In this document: positions 13,323 through 17,392 of the stretch, one piece after another
How the letters are laid out: each line of letters begins with the position of its first letter
How positions within the stretch are numbered: the first letter of the stretch is position 1
Assembly (NCBI GenBank): GCA_964414925.1
Contig: CAYPXV010000026.1
Coordinates: 1-17,392, forward strand
DNA from: PeH17 sp964414925
Lineage (GTDB): Bacteria > Bacillota > Clostridia > Christensenellales > CAG-138
Reading direction: 5' to 3'
DNA length: 17,392 nt
The notes under the pieces: model-generated
The model's database searches: none
The model's input: only the letters and a program-made list of their open reading frames with translations
Told to the model about the DNA's origin: nothing
Program-made: the position numbers and the translations under genes

Positions 13323-14849
13323 GTGGACACGGAAATTGCGGTAAAGATGACGAACATCACCAAGAAGTTCGGTGATGTGTATGCCAATAAAGACGTAAGT
13401 CTTTTCATACGCAAGGGCGAGATTCTTTCTTTATTGGGCGAAAACGGAAGTGGCAAGACCACATTGATGAATATGCTTTCGGGCATTTATTTTCCCGATT
13501 CGGGAGATATCGAAGTTGACGGTAAACAGGTCGTTATAAAATCTCCCAAGGATGCTTTTGATTTGCATATAGGAATGATACATCAGCACTTTAAGCTTAT
13601 TGACGTATTCACCGCAGCCGAAAATGTGCTTTTAGGTCAAAAGGGCAAGCTGCGTGACGTCAAAAAGGGTATAATGCAGATTTGCGAAAAGTACGGCTTT
13701 GCCGTAGACCCCGATAAAAAGGTGTACGAGATGTCCGTTTCCGAAAAGCAGACACTCGAAATCGTCAAAACCCTTTACAGAGGTGCGGATATCCTTATCC
13801 TCGATGAACCGACGGCGGTATTAACTCCACAGGAAACCGAAAAATTATTTGACGTTATGCGTGTAATGCGTTCGCATGGCAAGTCCATAGTCATTATTAC
13901 ACATAAGCTTCATGAAGTGCTTGAAATTTCCGATAGAGTAGCCGTATTGCGCAAGGGCGAATATATAGGTGATGTATTTACGTCCGAAGCGGATGCACAA
14001 AGCCTATCGAATATGATGGTGGGACGCAGTGTTTCTCTTGATATTCACAGACCTCAGACGGAAGAAAAAACTTTAAGGCTTAAAGTTGAGCATCTGTCGG
14101 TTAAGGATAAACTCGGTGTTACACGCCTTGATGATGTGTCGTTTGAAGCATATAGCGGAGAAATACTGGGTATTGCGGGTATAACGGGCAGCGGTCAGAA
14201 AGAATTGCTTGAGGCAATCGCAGGTTTGGAATCCGCAGACAAGGCTTCATCGATAATCTATATCGACCCCAAAACAGGTCAGCCGGAACAGTTATGCGGC
14301 AAAAATCCGCAGCAGATTCACAGCATGGGCGTCGGCTTTGCGTTCGTTCCCGAGGATAGATTGGGCATGGGTCTTGTAGGCAGCATGGATATTCCCGATA
14401 ATATGCTGCTGAGAAGTTATCTTGACGGAAAATCCGGACTTGTTGATATGAAGTCTCCCAGACGGCTTGCAAGTAAGGTCGTTGATGAGCTTGGAGTTGT
14501 AACCCCAGACTTGAAAACTCAGGTCAGTAAGCTTTCGGGCGGAAATGTTCAGAAGGTGCTTGTGGGACGTGAAATTGCAAGCAATCCTGCTCTGTTGATG
14601 ACAGCCTATGCGGTAAGAGGACTCGATATCAATACCTCAATGGCTATTTATCAACTGCTGAACGACCAGAAGATGAAAGGTTCTGCCGTAATTTATGTCG
14701 GTGAGGATTTAGACGTTTTAATAGAGCTTTGCGACAGGATAATGGTACTTTGTGCCGGTAAGGTCAGCGGAATCGTTGACGGTAGAACTGCCGAAAAGGA
14801 AAAGATCGGTTTAATGATGACATCTGTTGAAGGGATGGAAAACAAATGA
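13323..14849 (+). CDS. ABC importer ATPase, two fused NBDs (BMP/nucleoside or sugar type)
   Basis: The 508-residue protein has two ABC domains, as in RbsA/MglA and the Bacillus guanosine importer NupO. Domain 1: Walker A GENGSGKTT (39-47), Q-loop IHQHFKL, a degenerate signature MSVSEKQ (137-143), Walker B ILILDEP (157-163), H-loop His194. Domain 2 is degenerate: GITGSGQKE in place of a Walker A lysine (286-294), a good LSGGN (404-408), and AVRGLD in place of Walker B Asp-Glu. NEDRLGMG-type text (PEDRLGMG, 343-350) matches the nucleoside subgroup. The GTG start has AGAGAGG only 17 bases away; an ATG at 13307 is out of frame and opens a 22-codon ORF, so the start is uncertain. Confidence 0.88.
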   Translation: MDTEIAVKMTNITKKFGDVYANKDVSLFIRKGEILSLLGENGSGKTTLMNMLSGIYFPDSGDIEVDGKQVVIKSPKDAFDLHIGMIHQHFKLIDVFTAAENVLLGQKGKLRDVKKGIMQICEKYGFAVDPDKKVYEMSVSEKQTLEIVKTLYRGADILILDEPTAVLTPQETEKLFDVMRVMRSHGKSIVIITHKLHEVLEISDRVAVLRKGEYIGDVFTSEADAQSLSNMMVGRSVSLDIHRPQTEEKTLRLKVEHLSVKDKLGVTRLDDVSFEAYSGEILGIAGITGSGQKELLEAIAGLESADKASSIIYIDPKTGQPEQLCGKNPQQIHSMGVGFAFVPEDRLGMGLVGSMDIPDNMLLRSYLDGKSGLVDMKSPRRLASKVVDELGVVTPDLKTQVSKLSGGNVQKVLVGREIASNPALLMTAYAVRGLDINTSMAIYQLLNDQKMKGSAVIYVGEDLDVLIELCDRIMVLCAGKVSGIVDGRTAEKEKIGLMMTSVEGMENK

Positions 14850-15922
14850 TTAGAATATCAAAACGGGTAGGAATGCCAAAGTATCGCGAATGGCTCATCA
14901 GATTAATTGCCGTTGTCGCTGCATTGATTGTCGATGCAATCATAATTTATCTGTTAACCAAGATGAATCCGCTAAACGTCTATGTTTCGATGTTCGAAGG
15001 TGCTTTCAGCTCGGAACGCCGATTCTGGAATATGCTTGCCGATGTTATGATGCTTCTATGTATCGGTGTTGCTCTTGCTCCGGCATTTAAAATGAAGTTC
15101 TGGAATATCGGTGCGGAAGGTCAGGTACTTATCGGCGGAATCGTTTCTGCCGCTTGTATGATTTATTTCCCTAATCTGCCAAATGCTTTGTTGCTTGTGA
15201 TTATGTTCGTTCTAAGCACTATTGCCGGCGGTATTTGGGGATTCATTCCGGCACTTTCAAAGGCAAAGCTTAATACCAACGAAACTCTTTTTACTTTGAT
15301 GATGAACTATATCGCAACTCAGTTGACATCGTTCTTTGTAGCGGTATGGGAAAATCCCAAAGGATCAAACTGCGTTAACATCATCAATCCTTCCACAAAT
15401 GCAGGCTGGTTCCCTTCCATATTCGGTCAGCAATATGTGCTTAATGTTGTGATTGTTATGCTGCTGGTTGTGTTTATGTACTTCTATCTCTCCCGTACAA
15501 AGCAGGGTTATGAAATAGCGGTTGTCGGCGCAAGCCAAAGTACAGCACGCTATGCTGCTATTGATGTAGCCAAAGTCACCATGCGCACCGTTACGATTTC
15601 GGGCGCAATTTGCGGTATAGCGGGATTTGTTACCGTCGCAGGTCAAAGCCATACGATTTCGACAAATACTGCGGGCGGTAACGGTTTTATCGCAATTATC
15701 GTAGCATGGCTCGCAAAATTTAATACATTTGTAATGGTACTGATTTCGTTTTTGTTGGTATTCCTCGATAAGGGCGCAGGCGAAATTGCTTCCCGTTATA
15801 ACATAAACGACCATATATCAAAGATGATAATGGGAATAATCCTGTTCTTCATCCTCGGCAGTGAGTTCTTTATAAACTATAAACTCAGTTTCGCCAAATC
15901 CGAAAAAAAGTTGAAGGAGTAA
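14846..15922 (+). CDS. ABC importer permease 1 (BPD_transp_2 family, NupP-like)
   Basis: The 358-residue membrane protein starts inside the ATPase gene (ATGA overlap), so the two are translationally coupled. The segment FKMKFWNIGAEGQVLIGGI and the later KLNTNETLFTLMMNYIA are landmarks of the permease family shared by the simple-sugar and basic-membrane-protein (nucleoside) importers. After a short basic N-terminus (RISKRVGMPKYREW) the sequence is almost continuously hydrophobic; about 8-10 helices are likely. The GANGFIAIIVAWLAKF-like stretch (GGNGFIAIIVAWLAK) and the final SEFFINYKL also fit. It would form the channel with the next gene product. Confidence 0.9.
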   Translation: MIRISKRVGMPKYREWLIRLIAVVAALIVDAIIIYLLTKMNPLNVYVSMFEGAFSSERRFWNMLADVMMLLCIGVALAPAFKMKFWNIGAEGQVLIGGIVSAACMIYFPNLPNALLLVIMFVLSTIAGGIWGFIPALSKAKLNTNETLFTLMMNYIATQLTSFFVAVWENPKGSNCVNIINPSTNAGWFPSIFGQQYVLNVVIVMLLVVFMYFYLSRTKQGYEIAVVGASQSTARYAAIDVAKVTMRTVTISGAICGIAGFVTVAGQSHTISTNTAGGNGFIAIIVAWLAKFNTFVMVLISFLLVFLDKGAGEIASRYNINDHISKMIMGIILFFILGSEFFINYKLSFAKSEKKLKE

Positions 15923-15926
15923 TTAT

Positions 15927-16922
15927 ATGGATCAGATAGTATCGCTTTTCCAAGCCGCAATTGCTTTCGGAACTATTATCATGTTCGGTTCGTGCGGTGA
16001 AGTTCTTACCGAAAAATCGGGCAATCTTAACCTCGGTGTGCCGGGTATAATGTACCTGGGCGGAATAGCAAGCCTTGCAGGTTCGTTCTTCTATGAACAG
16101 GCTTGCGCTTCGGCAAACATTGCACCGTCGGGATTTCTCCTTGTACTCATTCCCTTGCTTTGCTCTTTTGTAGCATCCGCAATGGGCGGACTGATTTTCT
16201 GCTTCTTAACGACAACGCTGCGTGCAAACCAGAATGTTACAGGTCTTACTCTTACCATTTTTGCGGCAGGTCTTGCAAACCTGTTCGGCGGTTCACTTAA
16301 TAAGTTCGCAGGCGGTGTAGGTCAAATCCGTGTCGCAGAAACAAGCAGTCTGTTCAGGGCAAAGATTTTAAGCTTTATTCCCGTTCCGGAAATAATCTCA
16401 AAATTCCTGTTCAGCTATGGCTTCCTGGTTTATCTTGCACTCATTATCGCCGTACTGCTACATTTCTACCTTAACCGTACAACACATGGCTTGAATCTTC
16501 GTGCTGTCGGTGAAAACCCCGGTACTGCCGATGCGGCAGGTATTAATGTTACAGGGCATAAATACCTTGCAACTTGCGTTGGTGCAGGCATAAGCGGTCT
16601 CGGCGGTCTGTACTACGTTATGGACTATACAAAGGGTACTTGGGCAAATGACGGCACAATCGAAAGCCTCGGCTGGTTGGCAGTCGCTCTCGTCATTTTC
16701 TCAACATGGAAACCTGCAAGAACTATTTGGGGTGCTTACCTCTTCGGTATAGTTTATTGGATTTTCCTCTATATCGGTTTGAGCAGAAAAACTCAGGAAA
16801 TTTTCAGAATGCTCCCCTATATAGTTACCATCCTGGTACTTATAATCGTTTCCCTCAGAAAACGCAAAGAGGATATGCCCCCCGAAGCACTGGGCCTGGC
16901 GTATTTCAGAGAAGAACGTTAA
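15927..16922 (+). CDS. ABC importer permease 2 (BPD_transp_2 family, NupQ-like)
   Basis: This 331-residue partner permease carries the family landmarks GEVLTEKSGNLNLGVPGIMYLGG near the N-terminus (residues 23-45), NQNVTGLTLTIFAAGLANLFGG in the centre, and LNLRAVGENPGTADAAGINV (the conserved cytoplasmic loop), plus a hydrophobic C-terminal half. It begins 4 bases after the previous stop, with AAGGAG inside the upstream gene's end. Together with the preceding gene it should form a heterodimeric channel energised by the ATPase. The missing partner is an extracellular BMP-type lipoprotein, which is not encoded in the window. The substrate is inferred to be a nucleoside; a simple sugar is the alternative. 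Confidence 0.9.
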   Translation: MDQIVSLFQAAIAFGTIIMFGSCGEVLTEKSGNLNLGVPGIMYLGGIASLAGSFFYEQACASANIAPSGFLLVLIPLLCSFVASAMGGLIFCFLTTTLRANQNVTGLTLTIFAAGLANLFGGSLNKFAGGVGQIRVAETSSLFRAKILSFIPVPEIISKFLFSYGFLVYLALIIAVLLHFYLNRTTHGLNLRAVGENPGTADAAGINVTGHKYLATCVGAGISGLGGLYYVMDYTKGTWANDGTIESLGWLAVALVIFSTWKPARTIWGAYLFGIVYWIFLYIGLSRKTQEIFRMLPYIVTILVLIIVSLRKRKEDMPPEALGLAYFREER

Positions 16923-16958
16923 CATCTAAAATTCCTAAATTTGTTTTGTCTTTTCAAA

Positions 16959-16995
16959 AAGGGCTGTCGCTCATCCTGTTGTAGCGATAGCCCTT
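16959..16995. terminator. Stem-loop terminator after the importer operon
   Basis: AAGGGCTGTCGCT (16959-16971) pairs with AGCGATAGCCCTT (16983-16995), 13 bp with one G-U, and an 11-base loop. The plus-strand tail AACCTTATTCTGTTT is only moderately T-rich, while on the minus strand the stem ends in a TTTTT run. It probably ends importer transcripts and may also stop antisense reading. Confidence 0.65.
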
Positions 16996-17012
16996 AACCT
17001 TATTCTGTTTGA

Positions 17013-17047
17013 AATTCCCTTAATTCACTTACCGTTTTAAGGGAATT
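17013..17047. repeat. Perfect inverted repeat downstream of the importer
   Basis: AATTCCCTTAA (17013-17023) and TTAAGGGAATT (17037-17047) form an 11-bp perfect inverted repeat around 13 bases. It lies 17 bases after the first stem-loop. It is A/T-flanked without a clear T-tract. It may be a backup terminator or a protein-binding palindrome. Confidence 0.5.
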
Positions 17048-17075
17048 AGTTTAACCTGTAGTTGCAAATATTCTT

Positions 17076-17091
17076 TCTCGAACAATCGAGA
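17076..17091. repeat. Short palindrome TCTCGA-ACAA-TCGAGA upstream of the last gene
   Basis: A perfect 6-bp inverted repeat with a 4-base centre lies about 45 bases before the -35 of the GNAT promoter. A second, weaker pair, GACTA (17113-17117) and TAGTC (17129-17133), sits just before the -35. Either could be an operator for a regulator of the last gene, but no family-specific site is recognised. Confidence 0.25.
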
Positions 17092-17135
17092 CATTCACAT
17101 ATAAAAATAATCGACTAGCACAAATTCATAGTCTA

Positions 17136-17165
17136 TTGATCAAAGCTATTTCTTTGTGATATAAT
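17136..17165 (+). promoter_or_regulatory. Promoter of the GNAT gene
   Basis: The -35 TTGATC (17136-17141) and a consensus -10 TATAAT (17160-17165) are spaced by 18 bases. The start would be near 17172, giving a short leader of about 22 bases with a GTGAGGTGC ribosome binding site before ATG 17194. Confidence 0.7.
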
Positions 17166-17193
17166 TCGGAAAGAGTTAAATGTGAGGTGCAAC

Positions 17194-17392
17194 ATGATAC
17201 ATTTGGTTGACATAGATAATGAGATCGGTGATGACAGTTTGGAAGTTGCGGAAAATCAGCAGAACTATGTATGCACGAGTTTGGTAATGCTTGCGAGAGC
17301 ATGGCTACATCGCAAATATCGTCCTCGGGTGTTTAACGTTTATGATGGTGAAACTGCGGTGGGAATGGGTATGTATTTGGACGACCCGGAAA
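17194..17392 (+). CDS. GNAT-family N-acetyltransferase, 5' part (partial)
   Basis: Sixty-six codons are visible before the window ends. The sequence DIDNEIGDDSLEVAENQQNY, then a helix (VCTSLVMLARAW) and a beta segment FNVYDGETAVGMGMYLDDPE fit the N-terminal half of GNAT acetyltransferases of the spermine/spermidine (BltD-like) type, where 'Y.G...VGF.MY...PE' is common. The acetyl-CoA-binding motif lies beyond the window, so the substrate cannot be judged. It has its own promoter and a good ribosome binding site. The family call is moderately secure; the polyamine link is only suggestive. Confidence 0.7.
   Translation, partial: MIHLVDIDNEIGDDSLEVAENQQNYVCTSLVMLARAWLHRKYRPRVFNVYDGETAVGMGMYLDDPE

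Noticed and set aside
1..17392. CRISPR arrays, tRNA or rRNA genes, insertion sequences and transposases
   Set aside because: No spaced direct repeats, no tRNA-like cloverleaf and no transposase or integrase frame were seen on either strand.

Overview
The window carries the 3' part of the spc ribosomal-protein operon and the complete alpha operon of a Gram-positive bacterium, most likely a member of the Clostridia (Oscillospirales/Ruminococcaceae-like). This rests on the gene order (rpsQ-rplN-rplX-rplE-rpsN-rpsH-rplF-rplR-rpsE-rpmD-rplO-secY-adk-map-KOW-infA-rpmJ-rpsM-rpsK-rpsD-rpoA-rplQ), strong GGAGG ribosome binding sites, the zinc-type S14, and a KOW-domain gene between map and infA. The taxon is inferred; there is no rRNA or phylogeny in the window to prove it.

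Positions 1-7120 hold spc genes, ending in secY, adk and map. Genes are closely spaced, apart from two hairpin-bearing spacers (rpsH/rplF and secY/adk). A near-consensus promoter lies in the last codons of map and probably starts a second transcript through the KOW gene, infA, rpmJ and the alpha genes. Positions 7171-11275 hold that second block, closed by a good intrinsic terminator at 11293-11334. Between rpmJ and rpsM, where one would expect a short spacer, there are 400 bases without a credible gene. They fold into a nearly continuous chain of helices (7901-8253), ending in an irregular hairpin about 104 nt long. This is the most unusual part of the window and looks like an ornate structured RNA, either a cis-acting leader of the alpha genes or an RNA processed from the operon. 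I do not recognise it.

Positions 11399-16922 form a nucleoside-salvage neighbourhood. A minus-strand TGS/uridine-kinase-like nucleoside kinase diverges from a three-gene ABC importer (one double-NBD ATPase and two permeases) of the basic-membrane-protein/nucleoside type. Each direction has a clear sigma-A-type promoter in the shared 244-base spacer. The importer's substrate-binding lipoprotein is not in the window. Two inverted repeats follow, and then a new promoter and the start of a GNAT-family acetyltransferase that runs off the end.

Together the first two blocks supply translation, protein export (SecY), N-terminal methionine removal (Map), adenylate balance (Adk) and the RNA polymerase alpha subunit. 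The last block probably imports and phosphorylates nucleosides. All structural RNA claims are by-eye base pairing; no covariation or homology search was possible.
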